NCBI GenBank assembly: GCA_963704545.1
Contig: OY969915.1
Location: 62,001 to 126,000, forward strand
Direction: 5' to 3'
Origin: VRUE01 sp963704545
GTDB lineage: Bacteria; Actinomycetota; Thermoleophilia; Solirubrobacterales; 70-9
DNA: 64,000 bases
The position numbers and the translations under genes are program-made. The stretch's first letter is position 1; every line of letters starts with the position of its first letter. Below the pieces are notes generated by a model. The model worked only from the letters and a program-made list of their open reading frames with translations, was not told where the DNA came from and ran no database searches. Shown in pieces: positions 24,524 through 33,105 of this stretch.

Positions 24524-25357
24524 ATGCCCGAGTTGACCATTCCCAACATCACCCTGCACGACGGCGTCGAGATTCCACGGCTGGGCTTCGGCGTCTTCCG
24601 GGTGCCACCGGAGAAAACCCAGAGTGCCGTCGAGCTGGCGCTCGAGTCCGGCTACAGGCACATCGACACCGCGGCCGCCTACCACAACGAGAAGGGCGTC
24701 GGCGCTGCCCTCGCTGCTTCGGGACTGCCGCGTGAGGACTACTTCGTCACCACCAAGCTGTGGAACTCACAGCAGGGCCACGACTCGACGCTGGCGGCCT
24801 TCGAGGCGAGCCTCGATCGGCTCGGTCTCGACCATGTCGACCTCTACCTGATCCACTGGCCCGTCCCCACCGAGGGCCTGTTCCTCGACACCTGGCGGGC
24901 GTTCGAACAGATCCACGGGGAGGAGGCGGCGCGCACGATCGGCGTCTCCAACTTCCGCATCGAGGATCTCAAGCTGCTGGAGCGGGAGATGGAGACGCTG
25001 CCGACGGTCAACCAGGTCGAGTTGCACCCACGTTTGCAGCAGGCCGACCTGCGCGCCTGGCATGCCGAGCACGGCATCGTCACCGAGGCCCGGAGCCCAC
25101 TTGCCCAGGGCGAGCTGCTCGCCGACGAGACGACCGGCGAAATTGTCGCGCGTCACGGCAAGTCGCCCGCCCAGGCGATCCTGCGCTGGCACCTGCAACT
25201 CGGCAACATCGCCATCTCCAAGTCGGGGACGGCGGAGCGGATTCGCGAGCACATCGAGATCTTCGACTTCGAGCTGAGCGACGAGGAGATGGCGGCGATC
25301 GGCGGATCTAGCCAGTGTCCAGCAGGGGCCTCAGTCCAGCGGATTGCTGGGGGATGA
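24524..25357 (+). CDS. Aldo/keto reductase, partly degenerate paralogue
   Basis: The 277-residue protein is closely similar to the reductase at 3869-4711 and keeps the catalytic set Asp48, Tyr53, Lys78 and His111. Differences suggest relaxed selection: the SPLAQ segment is preceded by EAR instead of EAW, the cofactor loop reads ISKSGT instead of IPKSVT, and the C-terminal loop after EEMAAIGG is replaced by unrelated residues. It may have altered specificity or be decaying. It follows the double TetR gene on the same strand. Confidence 0.85.
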   Translation: MPELTIPNITLHDGVEIPRLGFGVFRVPPEKTQSAVELALESGYRHIDTAAAYHNEKGVGAALAASGLPREDYFVTTKLWNSQQGHDSTLAAFEASLDRLGLDHVDLYLIHWPVPTEGLFLDTWRAFEQIHGEEAARTIGVSNFRIEDLKLLEREMETLPTVNQVELHPRLQQADLRAWHAEHGIVTEARSPLAQGELLADETTGEIVARHGKSPAQAILRWHLQLGNIAISKSGTAERIREHIEIFDFELSDEEMAAIGGSSQCPAGASVQRIAGG

Positions 25358-25389
25358 GTTCCAATACGGGCTATCAACCTGCTTCTCAA

Positions 25390-25478
25390 CGGAGAGGGAG
25401 GGATTCGAACCCTCGAGAGAGCTTGCGCCCCCTACTCGCTTAGCAGGCGAGTGCCTTCAGCCACTCGGCCACCTCTCC
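25390..25478 (-). tRNA. tRNA-Ser (anticodon GCT)
   Basis: The 89-nt class II tRNA on the minus strand has acceptor GGAGAGG/CCTCTCC with discriminator G, anticodon arm CTCGC-CTGCTAA-GCGAG (anticodon GCT), a long variable arm and T-loop GGTTCGAATCC. CCA is not encoded. Confidence 0.95.
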
Positions 25479-25505
25479 GGGCACTGGGGCCGATTGTAAG
25501 AGCTG

Positions 25506-26738
25506 GTGCCCGGCGGCGCGGCTAGTCTCATCGTCGTGCCCGGCCGCTCGCATGCACAGCTGGAGCAGATCTTCGAGGAGGTGGAGGCGCCGTTTGCCTT
25601 CGTCGACCTCGACGCGATGTGGGCGAACTCCGACGCGATGCTGGGGCGGGCGGGTGGCAAGCCGATCCGCGTGGCGAGCAAGTCGGTGCGCTGCCGGGGC
25701 GTTCTGGAGCGCATCTTCGGCCGGGACGAGCGCTACGCCGGGCTGATGACCTTCACCCTGCCGGAGACGCTATGGCTGGCCGAGTGCGGATTCGAGAACC
25801 TGCTGCTCGCCTACCCCACCGCGGACACCGCGGCGCTCGGCGAGCTGGCGCTGCGCTCTGTCGCCAGCCCGGCCGAGGCGCCGATCGTGATGGTCGACTG
25901 CGGCGAGCACCTGGACGCGATCGAGTCGGTACTGGGCGCGGACGCGGCGCCGGTTCGCGTCTGCATCGACCTCGATGGCGGCTGGTGGGCGATGGGGGGG
26001 CGGATCAAGGTCGGGCCCAAGCGCTCGCCGGTGCACACGGTCGAGCAGGCGGTGGCGCTGGCGCAGGAGATCGAGCGCCGTCCGAAGCTCGAGCTCGCCG
26101 CACTGATGTCCTACGAGGGGCAGATCGCCGGCGTCGGCGACCGGCCGCCCGGACGCCGGTTCCGCGGCGCCGCGATCCGCACGATGCAGCGACGCTCCGC
26201 CGCCGAGCTGGCCGAGCGCCGTGCCGCCGTCGTCGTCGCGATCCGCGAGTTCGCCGAGCTGCCGATCGTCAACGGCGGCGGCACCGGCAGCCTCGAGCTG
26301 ACCGGCGCCGAGGACGTCGTCACCGAGATCGCCGCCGGCTCGGGCTTCTACGCCCCCACCCTCTTCGATCACTACAGCCGCTTCTCCCTCACGCCCGCCG
26401 CCGGGTTCGCCCTGCCGATCGTGCGCAAGCCGACCGCGGGAGTGGCGACGGCGCTCGGCGGCGGCTACCTCGCCTCGGGCAGCGCCGACGCCGCCCGCCT
26501 TCCCTCGCCCTGGCTCCCCGCCGGGCTCGAGCTCGACGCCGAGGAGGGCGCCGGCGAGGTCCAGACTCCCCTCAGCGGTCCCCCCGCCCGCGACCTGCAG
26601 ATCGGCGACCGCGTCTTCATGCGCCACGCCAAGGCCGGCGAGCTGTGCGAGCGCTTCGACGCCCTCCACCTGGTCGAAGGCGATGAGATCGTCGACGTCG
26701 TCCCGACCTACCGCGGCGAGGGCAAGGCATTCCTCTAG
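25506..26738 (+). CDS. PLP-dependent alanine-racemase-fold enzyme (D-amino-acid deaminase/aldolase-like)
   Basis: The protein has 410 residues from GTG 25506, or 400 from GTG 25536. The fold type III barrel begins FAFVDLDAMWANSDAML, and the PLP-binding lysine is in RVASKSVRC. The C-terminal beta domain has HAKAGELCERFDALHLV, matching the His/Cys metal-binding site of the D-serine dehydratase/D-threonine aldolase group. It most likely acts on a hydroxy D-amino acid, but the exact reaction is not settled. It lies on the same strand as, but not in an operon with, neighbouring genes. The lactone oxidase downstream is convergent. Confidence 0.82.
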   Translation: MPGGAASLIVVPGRSHAQLEQIFEEVEAPFAFVDLDAMWANSDAMLGRAGGKPIRVASKSVRCRGVLERIFGRDERYAGLMTFTLPETLWLAECGFENLLLAYPTADTAALGELALRSVASPAEAPIVMVDCGEHLDAIESVLGADAAPVRVCIDLDGGWWAMGGRIKVGPKRSPVHTVEQAVALAQEIERRPKLELAALMSYEGQIAGVGDRPPGRRFRGAAIRTMQRRSAAELAERRAAVVVAIREFAELPIVNGGGTGSLELTGAEDVVTEIAAGSGFYAPTLFDHYSRFSLTPAAGFALPIVRKPTAGVATALGGGYLASGSADAARLPSPWLPAGLELDAEEGAGEVQTPLSGPPARDLQIGDRVFMRHAKAGELCERFDALHLVEGDEIVDVVPTYRGEGKAFL

Positions 26739-26832
26739 GCGGCTGCAAACCGGCGTCTGGCGGCGTCCTCAGTCGCTCACGTGCAGAGCACGCTTCGCTC
26801 CCTGCGTCCTTGCCAGCCTTGGTTTTCGCCGC

Positions 26833-28161
26833 CTACGGGCCGAGGACGCGCTGGGCGTACTCGTTGGTGAAGGTGCGGGTGGGATCGAGCTCGTCGCGCG
26901 CGGCCTGGAACGCAGACCAGCGTGGGTAACGCTGCGACAGCGTGGCGGCGGTCTGGAAGTGCCGCTTGCCCCAGTGGGGACGGCCGCCGTAGGAGTCCAT
27001 GATCGACTCGACCGCCTCGAAGTAGGGGCGCCACTCCATGCCCCGGTACTGGTGGACGGCGATGTAGGCGGTGTCGCGCTCGTGCGAGGGGCTGAGCAGG
27101 GCGTCGTCGGCCGCGGTCACCCGCATCTCGATCGGGAAGAAGACCGGGTAGCGGTTGGCCCGCACCCACTCGATCACCCGGCGCGCCGCCTCGGGGCCGT
27201 GCTCGCGCGGCACCCCGTACTCCATCTCGGTGAAGCGGACTCGGCGCTCGTTGGCGAAGATCCGGTCGCTGCGGTCGGTCGCCCTGCTGCCCGAGGCAAG
27301 CCGGGCGGCGAGGCGGGAGAGCGAGGGAATCGCTCGCGGAAGGGCCTTCCCGGCCGCGGAGATCGCCTCCAGCGCCCAGTTCTCGAGCACGATGTCGTTG
27401 AGGTAGGCGGCGGCCCGACCGCGCGGGCGCGGCGGCCCCTCCGTGCGGTTGCGCTCCAGCACCAGGGCGGAGTCGGCGTAGGGGAAGGTGAAGAGCTCGA
27501 AGTGCTCGTTGGCGTCGGCGCCCTCCTGGAAGGCGTCGAGCACCTCCTCGCGCGGGCGCCGGGTATCGACCCGGTGCAGGGTGAAGGCGGGCACGCAGCG
27601 CAGCGTCACCGCCGAGATCGCGCCGAGCGAACCGATCCCGACCCGCGCCGCCCGCAGCAGGTCCGGGTCGGCGCCGGCGCTCAGCTCGCGCACCGAGCCG
27701 TCGGCCAGGACCAGCTCCAGCGCCTCGACCTGGGAGGAGATGTTGCCCAGCTTCGCTCCGGTCCCGTGCGTGCCCGTCGCGATCGCCCCGGCGATCGTCT
27801 GGCGGTCGATGTCGCCGAGGTTCTCCATCGCCAGCCCGAGTCTGTGCAGCTCCTCGTTGAGCTCGGCCAGCACCGTGCCGGCGCAGACCCTGACCAGGCC
27901 GGAGGTGGGGTCGGCGTCGATCACGCCGCTGAGCGAGCGGACGTCGACCATCGTGCCGTCGGTCTTCGCCGCCTCGGTGAAGGAGTGACCCGAGCCGGCA
28001 ACCCCGACCTTGCGCCCGGCGGCAACCGCACTGCCGATCGCCTCGGCGAGCTCATCGCGCCCGCCCGGGCGCACCAGCTCCAACGGCTTGCAGGCCTGGT
28101 CCCCGGCCCAGTTGCGCCAGCTGGGCCCGGATCCCCCCCGCTCACCGCTCGACGAAGCCAT
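26833..28161 (-). CDS. FAD-linked sugar-lactone oxidase (L-gulonolactone/D-arabinonolactone oxidase family)
   Basis: From ATG 28161 the protein has 442 residues; the frame stays open upstream only because it runs out of frame through the MFS gene. The N-terminal PCMH-type FAD domain shows VGVAGSGHSFTEAAKTDGTM and AIATGTHGTGAKLG, and the C-terminus has the ALO-type motif HWGKRHF. These enzymes oxidise aldonolactones (for example to ascorbate-like products) with FAD. The FAD-anchoring histidine is expected in GSGHSF. The 12-base gap to the upstream MFS gene implies cotranscription. Confidence 0.88.
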   Translation of the reverse strand: MASSSGERGGSGPSWRNWAGDQACKPLELVRPGGRDELAEAIGSAVAAGRKVGVAGSGHSFTEAAKTDGTMVDVRSLSGVIDADPTSGLVRVCAGTVLAELNEELHRLGLAMENLGDIDRQTIAGAIATGTHGTGAKLGNISSQVEALELVLADGSVRELSAGADPDLLRAARVGIGSLGAISAVTLRCVPAFTLHRVDTRRPREEVLDAFQEGADANEHFELFTFPYADSALVLERNRTEGPPRPRGRAAAYLNDIVLENWALEAISAAGKALPRAIPSLSRLAARLASGSRATDRSDRIFANERRVRFTEMEYGVPREHGPEAARRVIEWVRANRYPVFFPIEMRVTAADDALLSPSHERDTAYIAVHQYRGMEWRPYFEAVESIMDSYGGRPHWGKRHFQTAATLSQRYPRWSAFQAARDELDPTRTFTNEYAQRVLGP

Positions 28162-28172
28162 CCCCGCGGAGC

Positions 28173-29354
28173 CTAGCCCCCTCCTCCGCCCCCGGGACGG
28201 ATCGAGGGGGGCGCAAGAGCGTGAAGGGAGTAGGCGACCGTGCAGAGCAGCAGGGCGGCGATCCCGAGCCCGGGCGTCGCGTTGCCCGCCGCGCCCGCGA
28301 GGGCACCGCCGGCAAGGCCGCCGACGACCTGGCCGAGCGCCCAGGCCATGTTGGAGAGGCCGGCGGCGAACCCCTGGTGAAGCCGGCTCGACTCCGCCAT
28401 CTCCGAGAGCATGGTCAGTGCGGGCGTGAAGCAGATGCCTCCGCCAAGGGAGGTCAGCATCAGCCCGGCCATCACCACCCCTATGGTCGCCCCGACGGCG
28501 ACGGCGATTATCGCCACCGAGCAGATGCTGAGGCCGATCGCGAACGGGATCCTGCGCCCCGCCCGGTCGGAGTAGCGGCCGGCGAGCGGCGCAAGCAGCG
28601 CCTCCAGGGCGGCGCCCGCGATGAAGCCTCCGGCGATCAGCGCGTGGCCGCCGCCCAGATCTGCGATCTGCAGCGGCGCCAGCACCTCGACCGCGCCGAA
28701 CATCACCGAGGGCACGGCGACGAACGCGGTCCCGGTGAGGATCGGGCGACTGAAGATGATCTCGGCGATCTCGCGCAGCGGCTGCCGCTCGGGCGGTTCG
28801 GCCTCGGATAGACCCGCGGCGAGGGCCGCGAGCACGATCGCCACCACGAGCACGCCGCTGAACACGAGCTCCGTCCCGACCTCCGCCGCGAAGGCACCCA
28901 GCGCCGGACCGAAGAGGGCGCCGGCCACGGCCGTTCCCAGCGCCGTGCCGATGACCGCGCCGCGCCGCTCCGGGGGCGCGGTCGTGATCAGCCAGGTAAG
29001 CGCGCCCGCCCAGATCAGGGCACCCGAGATGCCCTGGACGAAACGGGCGAGATCCAGCAGGGCGTACTCGTGGGCGAAGCCAAAGGCGACGCTGGAGCAC
29101 CCGAGCAGCAACAGCCCGCCGATGACCGTCCGGCGGGGGCCGACGCGGGCGGCGAGGAGGCCGGCGGGCAGGGAAAAGGCCAGCGTCCCGGCGGCATAGG
29201 AGGCCGAAAGGACCCCGGCCTGGGCCTTGCTGAGCCCGAGCTCGGACACGTAATCCGGCAACAGCGGCGCGATGGCCGAGAAGAAGACGACGTCGAAGAA
29301 GACCATCGCCGAGGCAAGTACGAGCAGTCGGCGCATTGCAGACAATACAATCAT
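28173..29354 (-). CDS. MFS transporter
   Basis: The 393-residue protein has about twelve transmembrane segments and the MFS loop 2-3 motif form GLLAARVGPRRTVIGGLLLLG. Its second half repeats the pattern (GRYSDRAGRRIPFAIGLSIC). It is a likely multidrug/metabolite exporter of the plasma membrane. It is upstream of, and probably cotranscribed with, the lactone oxidase. The start is MIVLSAMRRLLVL or the internal MRRLLVL. Confidence 0.9.
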   Translation of the reverse strand: MIVLSAMRRLLVLASAMVFFDVVFFSAIAPLLPDYVSELGLSKAQAGVLSASYAAGTLAFSLPAGLLAARVGPRRTVIGGLLLLGCSSVAFGFAHEYALLDLARFVQGISGALIWAGALTWLITTAPPERRGAVIGTALGTAVAGALFGPALGAFAAEVGTELVFSGVLVVAIVLAALAAGLSEAEPPERQPLREIAEIIFSRPILTGTAFVAVPSVMFGAVEVLAPLQIADLGGGHALIAGGFIAGAALEALLAPLAGRYSDRAGRRIPFAIGLSICSVAIIAVAVGATIGVVMAGLMLTSLGGGICFTPALTMLSEMAESSRLHQGFAAGLSNMAWALGQVVGGLAGGALAGAAGNATPGLGIAALLLCTVAYSLHALAPPSIRPGGGGGG

Positions 29355-29411
29355 CTAGAGCGATTACGGTCATGCGCCACGCCGTCTAGCATCGACCGAT
29401 CGTTTCCACCC

Positions 29412-29500
29412 GGAGGGGTGGCAGAGCGGTTGAATGCACCGGTCTTGAAAACCGGCAGGCGCCTAAAGGCGTCTCGAGGGTTCGAATCCCTCCCCCTCCG
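29412..29500 (+). tRNA. tRNA-Ser (anticodon TGA)
   Basis: The 89-nt class II tRNA has acceptor GGAGGGG/CCCCTCC with discriminator G, anticodon arm CCGGT-CTTGAAA-ACCGG (TGA), a long variable arm and T-arm GAGGG-TTCGAAT-CCCTC. The next gene's stop codon begins at the very next base. Confidence 0.95.
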
Positions 29501-30967
29501 CTATCGCGCCGTAGAAGGCCCCCCTGCTGCTGAACGGCTCCGGCGTGTTTTGATTGCGTCCAGCACCCGTCGGAGCCAGCGCCCAATTGCGGTCAACGCC
29601 CGCCTGATTGCGGCCCACGCTCGTCGGAGCCGGGAGGGCCGCCTGTCGCTCCTGTCGAGCTGCCTGCTCACGTAGAGAGAGACGCAGCAGGCGATGAGCA
29701 GGGACGCGACCAGCAGGATGGCAAGCAGCCTCCCCGTTGCGCCGACCAGTCCGATCACTGTTGTCAGCGGGCCCAACACGACTATTCCGGAGCCGTAGAT
29801 CTGGAGATTGGTGAGGGCAGTCTCCTGCCTGTCTTCCGTGCACTGGTGCTGATACTCGCTGTAGGTCGCCAGATCCCCCTCTAGATCGGTGAAGAACCGC
29901 TCCGTGCCCAACGCGTCTCGAAGTGCGGATAGGAGTTCCTGCGGGATCCGGCTGCTCGCAAGGTGCGACCACCACAGTACGTTGCGGAACTCGAGCCAGT
30001 GGCCGTAGAGTTTTTCGACGCTGACGTCGCGGAGATCCCGTATCTCGGCGAGGCGATGTTGGAACTCTTCCAGGCAATCCTGCTGCATGAGGCCGAAGAC
30101 GATGCTCTCCGCCCAGTAGGAGCGGAAGTTGCGCGCGTACGTATTCGAGATCTTCTTCTCCTCGAGGGTGAAGACCGCGGCGTTGCCGCGCATCAGGCCG
30201 GTGGTGCTGGCGAGCGGGAACTCTTTCCGCTGACCCTCGCTGGAGTCGTCGCTGGAGGTCGTGGTTCCGAATGGGCTGGCGAGTGCCCGGCGCCACAGGT
30301 CAGGGTGAGAGGGATCGTCGGGCTCGGGGAGGTGCCTGGCCATCAGCGCCGTGTAGAGGCCGCGCTCCAGATGCGCATCCGGGTCGCCGAACAGCGCTTC
30401 CGTCAGCGCCCTGACCGGACGCCCGTCCTTCAGATCGACGACGGTGTCCCCGCCCACGAGGTTCATTTCGGAGACGTCGTTCTGGCGGAAGGGCGAAGCT
30501 ATCGCCTTCCTCCACCAAAGCGTGCCGGGGTCTTCGGGGTCTTCCTTGGGGAGCAGCGAGAGGTGGATGAGCCCAAACGTGCGGGCCGGCTCGAGCGGCG
30601 TGGTTACCCGCTCCAACAGGTCAATGCGCGCCCGGCGGTTACCGCCACCCCGCATGCCCAGCTCGATGGTCAGGTCGTTGGGACAGCGCACCCAGCGGGC
30701 GCCACGCAGATTGCCCGCCGGAAACAGCAACCGCTCGATGTGCGAGTTGAAGTAGGGCAGCGCGTCGTCGCCGGGAAGGTGCTTGAACGGCTTGGTCCAG
30801 CCGGAGTCAGGTCCCATTCCCTTCGGCAGGCCCTGCGGCTTGGCCCCCGGGGACTTGTCCCATGCATGCCAGCACTCCCTGTCGACATGTGGCTGACTCG
30901 ATCCCAACCGCACGACAAGCAGGGCCAGCGCATCGCAATCGAGCTGCCGTTCCCTCGCTCGGTTCAT
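29501..30967 (-). CDS. Membrane-anchored protein of unknown function
   Basis: The 488-residue protein has a soluble N-terminal region of about 390 residues with no recognised domain. Two adjacent hydrophobic segments follow (SGIVVLGPLTTVIGLVGA and LLAILLVASLLIACCVSLYV), then a strongly basic tail rich in RR. The soluble part contains YWAESIVFGLMQQDCLEEFQ and LYGHWLEFRNVLWWSHLA and could be cytoplasmic. Its stop codon directly abuts tRNA-Ser(TGA), a common position for integrated DNA. Function unknown. Confidence 0.65.
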   Translation of the reverse strand: MNRARERQLDCDALALLVVRLGSSQPHVDRECWHAWDKSPGAKPQGLPKGMGPDSGWTKPFKHLPGDDALPYFNSHIERLLFPAGNLRGARWVRCPNDLTIELGMRGGGNRRARIDLLERVTTPLEPARTFGLIHLSLLPKEDPEDPGTLWWRKAIASPFRQNDVSEMNLVGGDTVVDLKDGRPVRALTEALFGDPDAHLERGLYTALMARHLPEPDDPSHPDLWRRALASPFGTTTSSDDSSEGQRKEFPLASTTGLMRGNAAVFTLEEKKISNTYARNFRSYWAESIVFGLMQQDCLEEFQHRLAEIRDLRDVSVEKLYGHWLEFRNVLWWSHLASSRIPQELLSALRDALGTERFFTDLEGDLATYSEYQHQCTEDRQETALTNLQIYGSGIVVLGPLTTVIGLVGATGRLLAILLVASLLIACCVSLYVSRQLDRSDRRPSRLRRAWAAIRRALTAIGRWLRRVLDAIKTRRSRSAAGGPSTAR

Positions 30968-31099
30968 GGACCTCGGATCGGCACTTCCGGGCCCGGGTTT
31001 AACCGTGATTTTTTCTATCCGGAGCTCTGTTGAGCGTCAGCGTCGTCGCGAGCGCAGGACCACGCGGCCTCCGGTCCATGCCTTGGAACCGGCCCCGCG

Positions 31100-31405
31100 C
31101 TAGGGGTCGTAGCGTCGACCAGGCGGCTCGTGCAACCGCATCTCGTCGGCAATATCTTTGAGGCGTCCTCGATGAGAGTTCTGGGCGGCGCGATAGCCGA
31201 GCCAACATAGGAACGAGCCGACGCTGTAGGCGCTCCCAGAAGCGCGTTCGATGAGGATGGCCTCTTCGTCTTCATCTTGGACGATCCGCACGGGAGGCCG
31301 AGCAAGGCTCTGCGAGTTGTGGCTTAGGGCAGTCGTGCGAGAGAGGCGTCGAGGTTGATCTCTCGTCCCGGAGTTTCGTCCCGACTCTGCCTCTTGGACC
31401 TGCAA
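31100..31405 (-). CDS. Small hypothetical protein
   Basis: The frame encodes 101 residues; the second half (PVRIVQDEDEEAILIERASG then SFLCWLGYRAAQNSHRGRLK) looks protein-like, the first 35 less so, and the true start may be internal. It lies in an otherwise gene-poor stretch from 30968 to 31565, whose remaining parts hold no recognised feature. No family is recognised. Confidence 0.35.
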   Translation of the reverse strand: MQVQEAESGRNSGTRDQPRRLSRTTALSHNSQSLARPPVRIVQDEDEEAILIERASGSAYSVGSFLCWLGYRAAQNSHRGRLKDIADEMRLHEPPGRRYDP

Positions 31406-31565
31406 TGCGGCGGTTAGAGCTAGAAAGCCATCTAAGCGCTTCCGAAGCGCTTAGCGTGCAAATCGCGGATTTGCCGCCAGATCGAAGCAGAGTTCGAGCG
31501 TCATCCCGTCAAGCCCGCTGGCCCCCCGTGGCGGATGGGTCCGGGTTGCCAGCGCTGGACGCGTC

Positions 31566-31763
31566 CTAGCCGTCCGCTCGAAGGAGCAATCCCGCGTCGC
31601 GCAGGACATGAACGTGATAAGCGACGAGTGGAGCCGTGACCCCTACGTCGGATAGCTCGCGGAGCAGGTCGTCGAGTGCCAACGATCGCTGTTCGTCCTG
31701 CGCGTAAAGGTCGAGAATCCTGGCTCGAACTGGATGGCTGCGCACATACTCATCGCGATCCAT
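31566..31763 (-). CDS. Small ArsR-like winged-helix protein
   Basis: From ATG 31763 the protein has 65 residues: VRSHPVRARILDLYAQDEQR, then APLVAYHVHVLRDAGLL, the two helices and recognition helix of an ArsR-type winged HTH. There is no additional domain. An alternative GTG start at 31805 adds 14 residues. It is the third minus-strand gene next to the peptide cluster and may be a cofactor or antagonist of the larger HTH regulator. A hairpin (31803-31813 with 31837-31847) lies just upstream. Confidence 0.6.
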   Translation of the reverse strand: MDRDEYVRSHPVRARILDLYAQDEQRSLALDDLLRELSDVGVTAPLVAYHVHVLRDAGLLLRADG

Positions 31764-31952
31764 TTTCGTCTGACCCTTGTCGTCGTACGGTCCACTGCTC
31801 AGCACCCCGGTGGCTGGCTTCTGATTACGAACCCGGCCGCCGGGGTGTTGAACACAGAGGGCCTTGGATGAGACCTATTGTTAGGTCTCAGTGGATTAAT
31901 AGAGGCTTCCACATAGACGTCGGGAAAACCTCCACTTTTTTAGGACGTGTTA

Positions 31953-31968
31953 GATCGACTAGTCGATC
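31953..31968. promoter_or_regulatory. Peptide-cluster operator-like palindrome, copy 1
   Basis: GATCGACTAGTCGATC is a perfect 16-base palindrome. It is followed by AACTTCGACAC, in line with the AGTCGA-N5-(C/T)TCGGTAGC block found upstream of each peptide gene. It lies between the larger HTH regulator and the small ArsR-like gene. Confidence 0.65.
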
Positions 31969-31985
31969 AACTTCGACACTATGTG

Positions 31986-32588
31986 TTACTTAGGGAGATT
32001 GCCCGTCGGCGGCATCTCAAAAGAGAACATCGCGACCCTCACATTGATGAGCTTGCTCTCGTCGCCGGTCTCGTGTGCCCGCTCGACGCTTTCGACTTCG
32101 ACCTCACGGGCAAGGGCCAGTAGATCGTCGAGATGTTCGTTGAGTTTGATCCAGCCCAGTTCATCGACACGAAGTGGAGATCGACTTGTGTGTGACTCTG
32201 CGCGGGCCTGGAAAGTCCGCGCGCGCCAAGCGACGGCGATATCCCGCAAAAGCAGCTGTTGAACCCAGAGCGCAAATCGTTCCCGTTCGTCCTGGCCCAG
32301 TTCGCCCCATTCCTCGCTGCTGAACACTGGCCGCATCACGGCTCGATAGATGGTCGTCGCCTGCCCGCGCCTCATCTCCGTGTCGACCGCCTCGATCAAG
32401 CCCATTTTCTCGAGCTCCCCGACGTCATAGTCCGCCTTGTTGAGCTTGATGCCGAGCTCCCTGGCGATGTCGCTCTTTGACGCTGGACTCTTGAGCAATG
32501 CAACCAGGGCGGCAAGCTGCCCGGGGTTATGGAGCAGACGAAAGAGCTGCTCGTCGACGCGGATCTCCGACATCACCGTCTTTGCCAC
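31986..32588 (-). CDS. HTH transcriptional regulator of the peptide cluster
   Basis: A GTG at 32586-32588 preceded by GAGAGGAGAGGG is the best start (VAKTVMSEIRVDEQLF), giving 200 residues. The N-terminal winged helix reads LAALVALLKSPASKSDIARE, then DYDVGELEKMGLIEAV. The C-terminal domain (YRAVMRPVFSSEEWGELGQD... LLLRDIAVAWRARTF) is shared with the regulator at 41917-42585 and is presumably a sensor/dimerisation domain. The gene is divergent from the three peptide cassettes, and a 14-bp palindrome lies in the shared upstream region, so it likely controls them and possibly itself. Confidence 0.8.
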   Translation of the reverse strand: MAKTVMSEIRVDEQLFRLLHNPGQLAALVALLKSPASKSDIARELGIKLNKADYDVGELEKMGLIEAVDTEMRRGQATTIYRAVMRPVFSSEEWGELGQDERERFALWVQQLLLRDIAVAWRARTFQARAESHTSRSPLRVDELGWIKLNEHLDDLLALAREVEVESVERAHETGDESKLINVRVAMFSFEMPPTGNLPK

Positions 32589-32703
32589 AGCCCTCTCCTC
32601 TCTGGGTTGAATTGAGCGCGCGGACCTTAGCCGATTTCGATTAGTAACAGACGAATATTGGGATAGCACTGCGTTTCCCGTGCCCTCTCACTTACCAATA
32701 GTG

Positions 32704-32717
32704 ATCGACTAGTCGAT
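32704..32717. promoter_or_regulatory. Operator-like palindrome upstream of peptide 1 (copy 2)
   Basis: ATCGACTAGTCGAT is a perfect 14-base palindrome followed by TACCCTCGGTAGC. It is 50 bases before the first peptide gene and 115 bases before the divergent regulator gene. Confidence 0.7.
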
Positions 32718-32766
32718 TACCCTCGGTAGCTGGTTGTCCCAAGACCAGTGGGAGGGGGTGATTGAC

Positions 32767-32823
32767 GTGCTCGAAAAGGTCGAGGCTGTTGTTCCGGCGA
32801 TCTCTACGTTCAAGCCTGCCTAG
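32767..32823 (+). CDS. Candidate RiPP precursor peptide 1 (18 residues)
   Basis: The GTG start gives MLEKVEAVVPAISTFKPA. It is preceded by GGAGGGGGTGATTG, an extended match to the 16S rRNA anti-Shine-Dalgarno, which fixes the start here rather than at the GTG inside the Shine-Dalgarno itself. Positions 1-6 and 8-10 are the same in all three copies; the C-terminal third varies while keeping Thr-aromatic-Lys. The pattern suggests a short recognition leader and a C-terminal core, to be modified by the downstream RRE-ThiF protein and methyltransferase. It is too short for routine gene callers. Confidence 0.8.
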   Translation: MLEKVEAVVPAISTFKPA

Positions 32824-32832
32824 CGGGTGGCA

Positions 32833-32867
32833 GCGGCCGACCCCAGCCTGGGGCTGGGGTCGGCCGC
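32833..32867. terminator. 16-bp hairpin after peptide 1
   Basis: Arms 32833-32848 and 32852-32867 pair perfectly with a 3-base loop, 10 bases past the peptide 1 stop. It is followed by CTT but no long T-run, so it is a terminator, an attenuator or an mRNA-stabilising 3' end. Confidence 0.7.
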
Positions 32868-32897
32868 CTTGTAGCTGGAATGCCACTTACCCTCCAA

Positions 32898-32937
32898 GCT
32901 ACCGAAGTTGATTGACTAGTCGATCAGTCTCGGTAGC
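32898..32937. promoter_or_regulatory. Operator-like imperfect palindrome upstream of peptide 2 (copy 3)
   Basis: This is a 40-base palindrome with 16 of 20 positions matched, ends GCTACCGA and TCGGTAGC, and core GACTAGTC. It is the best-developed copy of the shared operator motif. Confidence 0.75.
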
Positions 32938-32974
32938 GGTTATCAAAACCAGCGGGAGAGAGGGGGTGAGTGAC

Positions 32975-33031
32975 GTGCTCGAAAAGGTCGAGGCTGTTGT
33001 TCCGGCGATCTCTACGTGGAAGCCCTCTTAA
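32975..33031 (+). CDS. Candidate RiPP precursor peptide 2 (18 residues)
   Basis: The GTG start gives MLEKVEAVVPAISTWKPS. The upstream AGAGAGGGGGTGAGTGAC places a Shine-Dalgarno sequence about 8 bases before the start. It differs from peptide 1 only at Phe15 to Trp and at the last residue (Ala to Ser). The exchange of one aromatic for another next to an invariant Lys suggests that this pair is functionally important. Confidence 0.8.
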   Translation: MLEKVEAVVPAISTWKPS

Positions 33032-33040
33032 CGGGTACGG

Positions 33041-33074
33041 CGGCCGATCTCAGCCTGGGGGCTGGGGTCGGCCG
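33041..33074. terminator. 15-bp hairpin after peptide 2
   Basis: Arms 33041-33055 and 33060-33074 pair with two G-T wobbles. It corresponds in position and sequence to the hairpin after peptide 1, 9 bases past the stop. Confidence 0.65.
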
Positions 33075-33105
33075 TCTTGCAAATGGCTTGCCCACTTGGC
33101 TCCAA

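Noticed and set aside
26833..29373. Apparent 846-residue fusion of an unknown N-terminus to the lactone oxidase
   Set aside because: The N-terminal part is an out-of-frame reading of the MFS transporter; the oxidase starts at 28161.
32758..32823. Longer 21-residue version of the precursor peptides starting at the upstream GTG
   Set aside because: That GTG lies inside the Shine-Dalgarno sequence itself; the GTG nine bases later has correct spacing in all three cassettes.
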